A stretch of 64,000 bases of DNA from Paraburkholderia kirstenboschensis (GTDB lineage Bacteria; Pseudomonadota; Gammaproteobacteria; Burkholderiales; Burkholderiaceae): contig NZ_CAJHCR010000012.1 of the NCBI RefSeq assembly GCF_904848585.1, positions 62,001-126,000 on the forward strand, written 5' to 3'. The notes beneath the pieces were generated by a model. The model ran no database searches. It was not told where the DNA came from and worked only from the letters and a program-made list of their open reading frames with translations. Below are positions 8,091-16,142 of this stretch, piece by piece. Every line of letters starts with the position of its first letter. Within the stretch, counting starts at the first letter, position 1. Both the position numbers and the translations under genes were made by a program.

Positions 8091-9560
8091 TCAAAACACC
8101 GGTTGATATGGACCGAGCTCGACCTGCACGGACTTGATGCGCGTGTAATGCTCGAGCGTGGTAATGCCGTTCTCGCGGCCCACGCCCGATTGCTTGTAGC
8201 CGCCCACGGGCATTTCGGCGGGCGACTCGCCCCATGTGTTGATCCAGCAAATGCCGGCTTCGAGCCGGTGAATCACGCGATGCGCGCGCGCCAGATGTTC
8301 GGTGACGACACCGGCGGCGAGCCCGTAGGCGGTGCGGTTCGCGCGCTCGACGGCTTCGTCCTCGTCGTCGAATACCAGAATGCTCATGACCGGGCCGAAG
8401 ATTTCCTCGCGCACGATGCGCATGTCGTCATGGCAACCGGTGAACACAGTTGGCTCGACGTATTGACCCTGGCCGAAATGACCTTCGCTGAGGCGCTTGC
8501 CGCCCGCGATCAGCCGGGCGCCTTCCTGCACGCCGCTATCGATATAGCTGAGCACCTTGCGCAATTGCGCGGCGCTAACGAGCGGGCCGAAATTGGTGGA
8601 GGCGTCGCCAGGCGCACCCACGCGGATGCGCTTCACGCGCTCCAGCACCAACGCTTCAAAGCGTTCGAGCACACTGCGTTGCACGAACACGCGCGTGCCG
8701 TTCGTGCAGACCTGGCCCGAGCTGAAGAAGTTGGCGCTCATTGCGATGTCGGCGGCGCGTTCCAGATTCGCGTCGTCGAAAACGAGCAGTGGAGATTTGC
8801 CGCCGAGTTCCATCGTCACTTCTTTCAACGACGACGCGCCCGCCATCGACATCACCTTCTTGCCGGTTTCCACGCCGCCCGTGAACGAGATCTTCTCGAT
8901 GTCCGGATGCGCGGCGAGCATCGCACCCACGCGGCCGTCGCCTTGCACGACGTTGAATACGCCGGCCGGCACGCCGGCCTCGGTATAGATTTCGGCGAGT
9001 TTCAAAGCCGACAGCGGCGTGACTTCGCTCGGCTTGAAGATCATCGCGTTGCCCGCGGCTAGCGCGGGCGCCGACTTCCAGCACGCGATCTGAATCGGAT
9101 AATTCCATGCGCCAATGCCCGCGCATACGCCGAGCGGCTCGCGTCGCGTGTACACGAACGACGACGGCCGCAACGGAATCTGCTGACCTTCTATAGCGGT
9201 CGCAAGGCCCGCGTAATACTCGATCACGTCCGCGCCGGTGACGATGTCCACGGCCTGCGTTTCCGCAATCGGCTTGCCTGTGTCGCGCGTTTCGAGCGCG
9301 GCGAGTTCGTCGTTGCGCTCGCGCAGAATGTCGACCGCGCGACGCAGAATCCGTGAACGTTGCATGCCCGTGAGCGCAGCCCACTCGCGCTGACCGTCAC
9401 GCGCGGATTGCACGGCGCGGTCCACGTCCGCGGCACTCGCCTCCTGGACAGTGGCGAGCGTTTCGCCGTTGGCGGGATCGACGGTGTCGAAAGTTTCTCC
9501 GCCGGTCGCGTCCGTATAGGCGCCGCCGATATAGAGACGTTGCGTTGCGAATACCGCCAT
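8091..9560 (-). CDS. betB: Betaine aldehyde dehydrogenase
   Basis: A 489-residue NAD(P)-dependent aldehyde dehydrogenase converting betaine aldehyde to glycine betaine in the cytoplasm. Visible elements: WNYPIQIACWKSAPALAAG (152-170), FTGGVETGK coenzyme loop (226-234), catalytic Glu251 in MELGGKSPL and nucleophile Cys285 in GQVCTNGTR, the last motif being typical of BetB. Length equals that of the E. coli enzyme to within a residue. AAGGAGC precedes the ATG. It lies between betI and betA in the same orientation with short gaps (51 and 11 nt), so it is part of one BetI-repressed operon. Confidence 0.95.
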   Translation of the reverse strand: MAVFATQRLYIGGAYTDATGGETFDTVDPANGETLATVQEASAADVDRAVQSARDGQREWAALTGMQRSRILRRAVDILRERNDELAALETRDTGKPIAETQAVDIVTGADVIEYYAGLATAIEGQQIPLRPSSFVYTRREPLGVCAGIGAWNYPIQIACWKSAPALAAGNAMIFKPSEVTPLSALKLAEIYTEAGVPAGVFNVVQGDGRVGAMLAAHPDIEKISFTGGVETGKKVMSMAGASSLKEVTMELGGKSPLLVFDDANLERAADIAMSANFFSSGQVCTNGTRVFVQRSVLERFEALVLERVKRIRVGAPGDASTNFGPLVSAAQLRKVLSYIDSGVQEGARLIAGGKRLSEGHFGQGQYVEPTVFTGCHDDMRIVREEIFGPVMSILVFDDEDEAVERANRTAYGLAAGVVTEHLARAHRVIHRLEAGICWINTWGESPAEMPVGGYKQSGVGRENGITTLEHYTRIKSVQVELGPYQPVF

Positions 9561-9611
9561 GACTTGCTCCTTTGTAAAGATATCGCTGGCTCCTGCGTGG
9601 CAGACATACGC

Positions 9612-10199
9612 TTATTCGCGCGCCGCCAGCACCAGGTCGATGTATTCGTTTGCCACACGTAGCGCCGCTTTGGTGTCGAACGGTTCGCCCGACAGCGCCC
9701 CGCGCAGCCACAGTCCGTCGATCAGCGCAGCGAGCCCACTCGCCGCCCGCCGCGCGGCAGCGCGTGGCATCGCTTTCGCAAAATCGGCGCACAGGTTCGA
9801 GTTCAGGCGCCGCGTGTTCACGTATTGCAGCCGGCGCAGTTGCGGCTTGTGCATGCTCTCGGACCAGAACGCGAGCCACGTCTTCATGACGGGCGCGCTG
9901 GTTTGCTCGGCATCGAAGTTGGCGGCGACCACCGCTCGCAGCTTCGAACGCGGGTCGGCCTTTGCCGCGCGGCGCCGGCGTGAAGTGGCTTGCCACAAAT
10001 CGCGCAGCACGTGCCGCATGGTGGCTTCGAGCAAGCCGTCCTTGTCGCCGAAATAGTGGCTGACGATGCCGGTGGAAATGCTTGCGCGCTGGGCGACCGA
10101 TGCCAGCGTGGCGCCCGCGAGACCGGTCTGGTCGATGGTGAGCAACGTGGCGTCGATCAATTGGGCGCGGCGAATTTCGCGCATTCCGAGCTTGGGCAT
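9612..10199 (-). CDS. betI: BetI, TetR-family choline-responsive repressor
   Basis: A 195-residue TetR regulator, the same length as E. coli BetI, and beginning with the conserved MPKLGM. The helix-turn-helix lies about residues 29-50 (TLASVAQRASISTGIVSHYFGDKDGL), with the Ser-Thr-Gly-Ile-Val-Ser-His-Tyr-Phe recognition segment characteristic of BetI. BetI blocks the bet operon until choline binds. First gene of a leftward operon with betB and betA; a matching operator lies about 80 bp upstream at 10278-10291. No clear Shine-Dalgarno is visible before 10199, but the conserved N terminus fixes the start. Confidence 0.95.
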   Translation of the reverse strand: MPKLGMREIRRAQLIDATLLTIDQTGLAGATLASVAQRASISTGIVSHYFGDKDGLLEATMRHVLRDLWQATSRRRRAAKADPRSKLRAVVAANFDAEQTSAPVMKTWLAFWSESMHKPQLRRLQYVNTRRLNSNLCADFAKAMPRAAARRAASGLAALIDGLWLRGALSGEPFDTKAALRVANEYIDLVLAARE

Positions 10200-10439
10200 G
10201 GTGATGGTGTGAAGATTGGACGACTCGCAGCGAGCGCTTTTACCGCACGTTCAGTCGGCGCATGGTAGTTTTTTTATATTGAACGGTCAATCAATAAAAC
10301 CCTGCGGTTCCGGCAATGTCGGTTACAGCCAAACCCATGTCGCGTTCCATGCGGGTGATTGCTTGCAGCGGGCGCTACGCTCGTTGAACGGCGCGTGGCG
10401 CACAAGCCGCGCGTCCCTCACAAGACACGGAGACATTCA
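10200..10439. other. Divergent control region between betI and fdhA
   Basis: A 240-bp gap between two divergent genes. It holds the BetI operator (10278-10291) with an overlapping AT-rich -10-like TATAAA on the leftward strand. The rightward half next to fdhA has GGAG at 10429-10432 as ribosome site but no convincing sigma-70 promoter. A GbdR site would be expected here by analogy with Pseudomonas; I cannot place one with confidence. Confidence 0.6.
10278..10291. promoter_or_regulatory. Putative BetI operator
   Basis: ATTGAACGGTCAAT is an imperfect palindrome (ATTGA/TCAAT arms) embedded in AT-rich DNA, closely resembling the known BetI boxes of enteric bacteria and Vibrio, which are built on ATTGAAC / GTTCAAT half sites. 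It is about 80 bp upstream of betI and overlaps a TATAAA on the minus strand, where a bound repressor would block RNA polymerase. The assignment rests on resemblance plus position. Confidence 0.7.
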
Positions 10440-11639
10440 ATGAGCAGCAATCGCGGCGTCGTATATCTCGGGCAGGGCAAGGTGGAAGTGCAATCGATCG
10501 ACTATCCGAAGATGGTCGATCCACGTGGCCGCGCGATCGGCCATGGCGTGATCCTGAAGGTGGTCAGCACGAATATTTGCGGCTCCGACCAGCACATGGT
10601 GCGCGGCCGCACGACTGCGGAGGTGGGCCTCGTGCTCGGCCACGAGATTACCGGCGAGGTGATCGAAGTGGGTCGCGACGTCGAGACGCTGAGCATCGGC
10701 GATCTGGTCTCGGTACCGTTCAACGTGGCTTGCGGACGCTGCCCGACCTGCAAGTCGCAGCACACGGGCGTATGCCTGAACGTCAATCCGTCACGCGCGG
10801 GCGGCGCTTACGGATATGTGGACATGGGCGGCTGGATCGGCGGACAGGCCGAGTACGTGCTGGTGCCGTACGCCGACTTCAACCTGCTGAAATTCCCCGA
10901 TCGCGCGCAGGCCATGTCGAAGATCCGCGACCTCACCTGTCTGTCCGACATTCTGCCGACCGGTTATCACGGCGCAGTCATGGCGGGCGTGAAGCCGGGT
11001 GCGACCGTCTACATTGCAGGCGCCGGGCCGGTCGGCATGGCGGCGGCCGCGTCGGCGCGTCTCCTGGGCGCGGCCTGCACGATTGTCGGCGACATGAACG
11101 AGGAGCGCCTCGCGCATGCGCGCAAGATGGGCTTCGAGACTGTCGACCTGTCGAAAGACGCGACGCTTGGCGAGCAGATCGAACAGATTCTCGGCACGCC
11201 GGAAGTGGATTGCGCGGTGGACTGCGTAGGCTTCGAGGCGCACGGCCATGGAAGCAGCGGCTCGCACGAGGAAGCGCCGGCCACGGTACTGAACTCGCTG
11301 ATGGAGATCACGCGCGCAGCAGGCGCGATCGGCATTCCGGGCCTCTACGTGACCGACGATCCGGGTGCCGTCGACGCGGCCGCTCGCAAGGGTAGTTTGA
11401 GCATCCGCTTCGGGCTCGGTTGGGCCAAGTCGCACTCGTTCCATACGGGCCAGACGCCGGTGATGAAGTACAACCACAACCTCATGCAGGCTATTTTGTG
11501 GGACCGCTTGCCGATTGCCGACATCGTCAACGTGACCGTGGTGTCACTCGATCAGGCGCCTGATGGTTACCGTCAATTCGATGGTGGCGCACCGCGCAAA
11601 TTCGTTATCGATCCGCACGGCTTGCTGAAGGCGGCGTGA
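10440..11639 (+). CDS. fdhA: Glutathione-independent formaldehyde dehydrogenase
   Basis: A 399-residue zinc alcohol dehydrogenase-family enzyme that oxidises formaldehyde to formate with NAD+ without glutathione. Catalytic zinc ligands Cys47 (NICGSDQH) and His68-Glu69 (LGHEITGE), structural zinc ligands Cys98, Cys101, Cys104 and Cys112 (CGRCPTCKSQHTGVC), and the long insertion typical of Pseudomonas putida FDH are present; length matches that enzyme. The start at 10440 has GGAG upstream; an in-frame extension to 10359 lacks family similarity. Role here: removal of formaldehyde released by N-demethylation of betaine, dimethylglycine and sarcosine. Divergent from betI and followed by its own terminator, so it is a single-gene unit. 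Confidence 0.93.
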   Translation: MSSNRGVVYLGQGKVEVQSIDYPKMVDPRGRAIGHGVILKVVSTNICGSDQHMVRGRTTAEVGLVLGHEITGEVIEVGRDVETLSIGDLVSVPFNVACGRCPTCKSQHTGVCLNVNPSRAGGAYGYVDMGGWIGGQAEYVLVPYADFNLLKFPDRAQAMSKIRDLTCLSDILPTGYHGAVMAGVKPGATVYIAGAGPVGMAAAASARLLGAACTIVGDMNEERLAHARKMGFETVDLSKDATLGEQIEQILGTPEVDCAVDCVGFEAHGHGSSGSHEEAPATVLNSLMEITRAAGAIGIPGLYVTDDPGAVDAAARKGSLSIRFGLGWAKSHSFHTGQTPVMKYNHNLMQAILWDRLPIADIVNVTVVSLDQAPDGYRQFDGGAPRKFVIDPHGLLKAA

Positions 11640-11673
11640 GCATCGCAGAAAATTAGAGGCTGCCAATAGAGAA

Positions 11674-11708
11674 ACGCGTTGAACGGATTTCCGTTCAACG
11701 CGTTTTTA
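11674..11708 (+). terminator. Intrinsic terminator after fdhA
   Basis: ACGCGTTGAACGG (11674-11686) pairs perfectly with CCGTTCAACGCGT (11691-11703) around an ATTT loop, followed by TTTTATTT. The 13-bp stem with a T-run, 34 bases after the fdhA stop, is a textbook intrinsic terminator and may also work for the convergent gbdR transcript. Confidence 0.92.
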
Positions 11709-11735
11709 TTTGACGCTGGCGAGTACTGGCTCTTC

Positions 11736-12731
11736 TCAGGCCACCATGACCGGTGACGGAGACAGCGAAGGAGATTGCTTGCGACGTTCGCGCGTGGGCG
11801 CAGTGCCGAATGCATCGCGATAGCTTTTCGAGAAATGGCAGGCGGACTGAAAACCGCAAGCCATCGTGATGTTCATGATCGACATATCGGTTTGCAACAG
11901 CAGTTCGCGCGCGCGCCGCAAACGCAGCGTCAGATAGTAATGCGTGGGCGTCATGCCGAGATGCTCACGGAAAAGGCGCTGCAACTGCCGTTGGGACATG
12001 CCGGCGAGTCTTGCCAGTTCCTCGCGTGACAGCGGTTCCTCGATGTTGTTCTCCATCAGCGAGATGACTTCAAACAGCGACTTGTTGGCCGAACCGAGCC
12101 GCGCGACCAGCGGCATTTTCTGTTGCGCGCTCGTATCGCGCACATGTTCGACGATGAACTGCTCGGCGATCTGCGTCACACGCGCGGTGCCGACGCGCGG
12201 AGCGATCAGGTTCAGCATCATGTCGAGCGGCGCGACACCGCCTGTGCATGTCACACGGTCGCGATCGATCACGAACAGTTCTTTCAGAAAACGGGTATCG
12301 GGGAATTCTTCTTTGAGCGCCGACATGTTCTCCCAATGAATCGCACAGGCGTAGCCCGCGAGCAACCCTGCACGCGCGAGCGCATATGTGCCCGTGCACA
12401 GGCTGCCGAGTACGCAGCCCATGCGGGCGAAGCGGCGCAATGCGGACAAGTGGGCCGACGTGGTCGCGTGTTGCACGTCGATGCCGCCGATCACGAACAC
12501 GATATCCGGCTGGCCGACGCATTCGACGGGACCCGTATCGACCGACAAGCCATTGCTTGCCGCCACCGGTCCGCCCTCGGGACTCACGATCGACCAGCGA
12601 TAAAGCGTCTGTCCCGTCAGGTAGTTCGCCATGCGCAGCACTTCGATCGCATTGGTGAACGCGATCATCGTGAAGTTCGGAACGGGCATGAAGGCGAAAT
12701 GCGACAGTGACGCCGTGCGATCGGTGGACAT
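11736..12731 (-). CDS. gbdR: GlxA/AraC-family activator GbdR
   Basis: A 331-residue regulator with an N-terminal DJ-1/PfpI-like (class I amidotransferase fold) sensor domain (FMIAFTNAIEVLRMANYL, LCTGTYALARAGLL) and a C-terminal AraC double helix-turn-helix (REELARLAGMSQRQLQRLF, then MNITMACGFQSACHFSKSY). This is the GlxA architecture of GbdR, which senses glycine betaine and dimethylglycine and activates gbcA, gbcB and dgcA in Pseudomonas aeruginosa. Its place beside fdhA and facing the glyA-dgc operon supports that identity. Start 12731 is preferred over 12794 because the shorter form fits the family; AAGGA lies 12 nt upstream. Some risk remains that it is another GlxA paralogue such as a carnitine regulator. 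Confidence 0.85.
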   Translation of the reverse strand: MSTDRTASLSHFAFMPVPNFTMIAFTNAIEVLRMANYLTGQTLYRWSIVSPEGGPVAASNGLSVDTGPVECVGQPDIVFVIGGIDVQHATTSAHLSALRRFARMGCVLGSLCTGTYALARAGLLAGYACAIHWENMSALKEEFPDTRFLKELFVIDRDRVTCTGGVAPLDMMLNLIAPRVGTARVTQIAEQFIVEHVRDTSAQQKMPLVARLGSANKSLFEVISLMENNIEEPLSREELARLAGMSQRQLQRLFREHLGMTPTHYYLTLRLRRARELLLQTDMSIMNITMACGFQSACHFSKSYRDAFGTAPTRERRKQSPSLSPSPVMVA

Positions 12732-12970
12732 GTGAGGAGTGATTCCTTGGAATCTATAGTGTCGCGTCGCCGTGGGGAGCGGCGACTTCTTCAATTTTGC
12801 GGACTAGCGCAACTACCATGCCATCAGGCTAAACCCTTGGTTGTCAACGTCGATGCCCGGAACGCTCGGGAAACAGCACCACAAAGGCACCGCAGCGGCA
12901 CCACCGACGCTAGAAACCCGCACCTTAACCGCGCACTGCGTTCAGCTGCAGTGCAGGATTCCATGCGCAA

Positions 12971-12984
12971 CGAACGATCGTTCG
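12971..12984. promoter_or_regulatory. Perfect 14-bp palindrome CGAACGATCGTTCG
   Basis: CGAACGATCGTTCG is its own reverse complement. It lies about 240 bp upstream of the gbdR start and 270 bp upstream of glyA. The spacing of half sites resembles TetR-family operators (CGAACG/CGTTCG), but no TetR gene other than betI is in the window and the sequence is not a BetI box. Function is inferred from symmetry and place only. Confidence 0.45.
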
Positions 12985-13125
12985 ACGTGTCCATGCCCGC
13001 GCGAGCGTCCTTACCCAGGGTACTCACCGACGCGCCCGTCACGACATTGGCAGGCTCGCCCGGGCGACTTGTCGAAAAAGGTCGCTCATGGCGGAAAAGG
13101 CAAAGAACGCGTCTGAATTCATAAA

Positions 13126-13148
13126 TTGACGCGCGATGCAAGCGTCAA
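13126..13148. promoter_or_regulatory. Inverted repeat TTGACGC-N9-GCGTCAA upstream of glyA
   Basis: A perfect 7-bp inverted repeat with 9-nt spacer. TTGACG of the left arm could serve as a -35 element with a weak AGAATA at about 17 bp spacing as -10, so the right arm would lie in the promoter spacer. This is compatible with an operator for a dimeric regulator, possibly GbdR, but there is no direct evidence of which. Confidence 0.4.
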
Positions 13149-13252
13149 GAATAGACGCAATGCAAGCCGGTAGCAGCAGGGCGCAAGCGCCGCACAAGCT
13201 AAGCCTCAGCGCGGCTTCCGGGCCTTCCCGTCAACGATTCCACGGACCTTCC

Positions 13253-14527
13253 ATGTCGAACCCGAATCCTTTCTTCGAAGAATCGCTCGCCGCGCGCGAT
13301 CAGGCGGTGCGCGGCGCTATTTTGAAAGAGCTCGAGCGCCAGCAGTCGCAAGTCGAACTGATCGCGTCGGAAAACATCGTGTCGCGCGCGGTGCTCGAAG
13401 CGCAAGGCTCGGTGCTGACCAACAAATACGCGGAAGGTTATCCGGGCAAGCGTTACTACGGCGGCTGCGAATACGTCGACGAAATCGAGACCCTCGCGCT
13501 CGAACGCATCAAGCAATTGTTCAACGCCAAATTCGCCAACGTGCAGCCGCATTCCGGCGCGCAGGCAAACGGTGCGGTCATGCTCGCGCTGGTGAAGCCG
13601 GGCGACACGGTGCTCGGCATGTCGCTCGACGCGGGCGGGCACCTCACGCATGGCGCCAAGCCGGCCATGTCGGGCAAGTGGTTCAACGCGGTGCAGTACG
13701 GCGTCAGCCGCGACACTCTGCTGATCGACTACGAGCAGATCGAGGAACTTGCAAAGCAGCATAAACCCGCGCTGCTGATCGCTGGCTTCTCGGCGTATCC
13801 GCGCGCGCTGGATTTCAAGCGGCTGCGCGCGATTGCCGACAGCGTCGGTGCAAAGCTGATGGTGGATATGGCGCACATCGCCGGCGTGATCGCGGCGGGA
13901 CGTCACGCAAACCCCGTCGAGCATGCGCATGTAGTGACGTCCACCACGCACAAGACCTTACGCGGTCCGCGCGGCGGCTTTGTGCTGACCAATGACGAAG
14001 ACATCGCGAAGAAGATCAACTCCGCTGTGTTCCCAGGCTTGCAAGGCGGCCCGCTGATGCATGTGATCGCGGGCAAGGCCGTCGCGTTCGGCGAGGCGTT
14101 GCAGCCCGGCTTCAAGACCTACATCGACAACGTGCTCGGCAACGCACAGGCACTCGGCGAAGTGCTGAAGGCCGGCGGCGTGGATCTCGTGACGGGCGGC
14201 ACCGACAACCATCTGCTGCTGGTCGATTTGCGGCCGAAGGGCCTCAAGGGCAATCAGGTCGAGCAGGCGCTGGAGCGCGCAGGCATCACGTGCAACAAGA
14301 ACGGCATTCCTTTCGACACTGAGAAGCCGACGATCACCTCGGGCGTGCGCCTCGGCACACCGGCGGGCACGACGCGCGGCTTCGGCGTCAACGAGTTCCG
14401 CGACGTGGGCCGGTTGATCGTCGAAGTGCTCGATTCGCTGCGCGACCACCCCGAAGGCCATGCGGCCACAGAACAACGCGTGCGCCGCGAGATTTTCGCG
14501 CTGTGCGAGCGCTTCCCCATCTACTGA
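13253..14527 (+). CDS. glyA: Serine hydroxymethyltransferase
   Basis: A 424-residue PLP enzyme interconverting serine + THF and glycine + 5,10-methylene-THF. PLP lysine is K234 in TSTTHKTLRGPRGG; the N-terminal VELIASENIVSRAVLEAQ and NKYAEGYPGKRYYGG blocks are diagnostic. Start at 13253 is chosen on the conserved N terminus; the frame is open back to 13136 but that part is not SHMT-like. It heads a run with the dipeptidase (18-nt gap) and the dgc genes, as glyA1 sits in the betaine locus of Pseudomonas, and is therefore probably the catabolic copy that combines glycine with methylene-THF produced by demethylation, rather than the housekeeping one. The genome copy number cannot be judged here. 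Confidence 0.95.
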   Translation: MSNPNPFFEESLAARDQAVRGAILKELERQQSQVELIASENIVSRAVLEAQGSVLTNKYAEGYPGKRYYGGCEYVDEIETLALERIKQLFNAKFANVQPHSGAQANGAVMLALVKPGDTVLGMSLDAGGHLTHGAKPAMSGKWFNAVQYGVSRDTLLIDYEQIEELAKQHKPALLIAGFSAYPRALDFKRLRAIADSVGAKLMVDMAHIAGVIAAGRHANPVEHAHVVTSTTHKTLRGPRGGFVLTNDEDIAKKINSAVFPGLQGGPLMHVIAGKAVAFGEALQPGFKTYIDNVLGNAQALGEVLKAGGVDLVTGGTDNHLLLVDLRPKGLKGNQVEQALERAGITCNKNGIPFDTEKPTITSGVRLGTPAGTTRGFGVNEFRDVGRLIVEVLDSLRDHPEGHAATEQRVRREIFALCERFPIY

Positions 14528-14545
14528 GAACACCTGGAGCACACG

Positions 14546-15517
14546 ATGAGCAATCTGCACGAAAACAGCATCATCATCGACGGTCTGAACATTTCCAAGT
14601 TCGAGCGCTCGGTGTTCGAAGATATGCGCAAGGGTGGTGTGACCGCGGTGAACTGCACGGTGTCGGTGTGGGAGAGCTTCCAGAAAACCGTCGATAACAT
14701 CGCCGAAATGAAACAGCAGATCCGCGAGTATGGCGAGATCCTCACGCTCGTGCGCACGACCGACGACATCTTCCGCGCGAAGAAAGAGAACAAGACGGGC
14801 ATCATTTTCGGCTTCCAGAACGCGCACGCATTCGAGGACAACCTCGGCTATATCGAGGCATTCAAAGACCTTGGCGTGAACGTGGTACAGCTTTGCTACA
14901 ACACGCAGAACCTGGTCGGCACCGGTTGCTATGAGCGCGACGGCGGTCTGTCGGGTTATGGCCGTGAAGTGATCCAGGAGATGAATCGCGTCGGCATCAT
15001 GGTCGATCTTTCGCATGTCGGCGGAAAAACTTCGTCGGAAGCGATTGCGGCGTCGAAAAAGCCGGTGTGCTATTCGCATTGCTGCCCGTCGGGACTCAAA
15101 GAGCACCCGCGCAACAAGAGCGACGAACAACTGAAAGAGATCGCCGACGCCGGCGGTTTTGTCGGCGTGACCATGTTCGCGCCGTTCCTGAAGCGCGGTG
15201 CGGACGCGACCGTCGAAGACTATATCGAGGCAATCGAGTACGTGGTGAATCTGATCGGCGAAGATCAGGTCGGCATCGGCACGGACTTCACGCAAGGCTA
15301 CAGCACGGAGTTCTTCGACTGGATCACGCACGACAAGGGCCGTTATCGCCAGTTGACGAACTTCGGCAAGGTCGTGAATCCGGAAGGCATCCGCACGATC
15401 GGCGAGTTCCCGAACCTGACCGCCGCGATGGAGCGCGCGGGCTGGAGCGAGACGCGCATCAAGAAGATCATGGGTGAAAACTGGGTCCGCGTGTTCGGCG
15501 AAGTGTGGAAGGTCTGA
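14546..15517 (+). CDS. Membrane-dipeptidase-family (renal dipeptidase, M19) metallohydrolase of the dgc operon
   Basis: A 323-residue amidohydrolase-fold enzyme of peptidase family M19. Visible are GLNISKFERSVFEDM (family usually DGHND, here the N-terminal His-Asp pair is not in the usual form), GIIFGFQNAHAFEDN, MVDLSHVGG with a metal-type His, YSHCCPSG, and GIGTDFTQG near the end. A homologue (PA5396) holds the same place beside dgcAB in Pseudomonas aeruginosa, so the link with dimethylglycine catabolism is conserved although no reaction is known to me. The apparent alteration of the first metal-binding motif raises the possibility that it uses one metal or a non-peptide substrate. TGGAGC is a good ribosome site. 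No signal peptide is seen, so it is cytoplasmic. Confidence 0.85.
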   Translation: MSNLHENSIIIDGLNISKFERSVFEDMRKGGVTAVNCTVSVWESFQKTVDNIAEMKQQIREYGEILTLVRTTDDIFRAKKENKTGIIFGFQNAHAFEDNLGYIEAFKDLGVNVVQLCYNTQNLVGTGCYERDGGLSGYGREVIQEMNRVGIMVDLSHVGGKTSSEAIAASKKPVCYSHCCPSGLKEHPRNKSDEQLKEIADAGGFVGVTMFAPFLKRGADATVEDYIEAIEYVVNLIGEDQVGIGTDFTQGYSTEFFDWITHDKGRYRQLTNFGKVVNPEGIRTIGEFPNLTAAMERAGWSETRIKKIMGENWVRVFGEVWKV

Positions 15518-15571
15518 GCGTCACGCGCGTAGAGCCTGCAGATTCGCCCCATAAAACAAGGAGTCTTCCAC

Positions 15572-16108
15572 ATGCAACCCCAACTGCCTATCGACGTCGA
15601 TGCGAACACTGGCGTCTGGACCACCGACGCGCTGCCGATGCTGTACGTGCCGCGCCATTTCTTCACGAACAACCATACCGCCGTTGAAGAAGCGCTCGGC
15701 ATCGACACCTACGCCGAGATTCTCTACAAGGCGGGCTACAAGTCCGCGTACTTCTGGTGCGACAAGGAAGCCAAGCAGCACGGCATTGCCGGCATGGCCG
15801 TGTTCGAGCACTACCTGAAGCGGCTTTCGCAACGCGGCTGGGGCATCTTCACGATCACGGAAAGCGATCCGTCCACGTCGCATGCACGTATAGAACTCCA
15901 TCACTCGTCGTTCGTACTCGCGCAGCCGGGCAAGGTCGGAAAGCTCTGCTACATGTTCGCCGGCTGGTTCGCGGGCGCAATGGACTGGGTCAATGATACG
16001 GCGCCCGATTCACAACGCAAGGGTCCGCCTTCGCAATCGAAAGAAGCGCGATGCGCGGCGGAAGGCCACGACCATTGCGTGTTCGAAGTGTCGCCACTCG
16101 CGGCATAG
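15572..16108 (+). CDS. 4VR/DUF5943-type small protein of the dgc operon
   Basis: A 178-residue protein related to the V4R (4-vinyl-reductase) small-molecule/iron-sulfur domain: LGIDTYAEILYKAGYKSAYFW and GWFAGAMDWV resemble the helix that opens the fold, and the C-terminal CAAEGHDHCVF matches the Cys-x-Cys/His tail (often CxGxGxxxC) of V4R domains. In Pseudomonas aeruginosa the equivalent gene (PA5397) also sits between the dipeptidase and dgcA. No catalytic role is established; it could bind a corrinoid-like or small ligand or act as an accessory for DgcA. Preceded by AAGGAG. It ends 34 nt before dgcA. Confidence 0.75.
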   Translation: MQPQLPIDVDANTGVWTTDALPMLYVPRHFFTNNHTAVEEALGIDTYAEILYKAGYKSAYFWCDKEAKQHGIAGMAVFEHYLKRLSQRGWGIFTITESDPSTSHARIELHHSSFVLAQPGKVGKLCYMFAGWFAGAMDWVNDTAPDSQRKGPPSQSKEARCAAEGHDHCVFEVSPLAA

Positions 16109-16142
16109 CACTAGAAGTCATATTATTCCGAGGTCGATCGCG

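Larger units (their letters stand above)
12732..13252. other. Divergent gbdR/glyA intergenic region (520 bp)
   Basis: No convincing gene. It contains a perfect 14-bp palindrome (12971-12984) and, nearer glyA, an inverted repeat overlapping a -35-like TTGACG (13126-13148). Short frames on both strands (up to about 130 codons) have no family features and atypical composition. The length and symmetry elements suggest a regulated divergent promoter. Confidence 0.6.

Noticed and set aside
6922..8106. A 394-codon open frame on the plus strand opposite betA
   Set aside because: It is the antisense shadow of the well-supported choline dehydrogenase gene; GC-rich third positions keep such frames open. 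Composition is His/Arg/Ala-rich with no domain.
10407..10425. A GG-N10-GC sigma-54-like element before fdhA
   Set aside because: Only the GG and GC dinucleotides fit (TGGCGC...CCGC); such matches are common by chance in GC-rich DNA.
13958..15331. A 457-codon minus-strand frame across glyA and the dipeptidase gene
   Set aside because: Antisense to two conserved genes, no ribosome site, no recognisable motif, and it spans a gene boundary.
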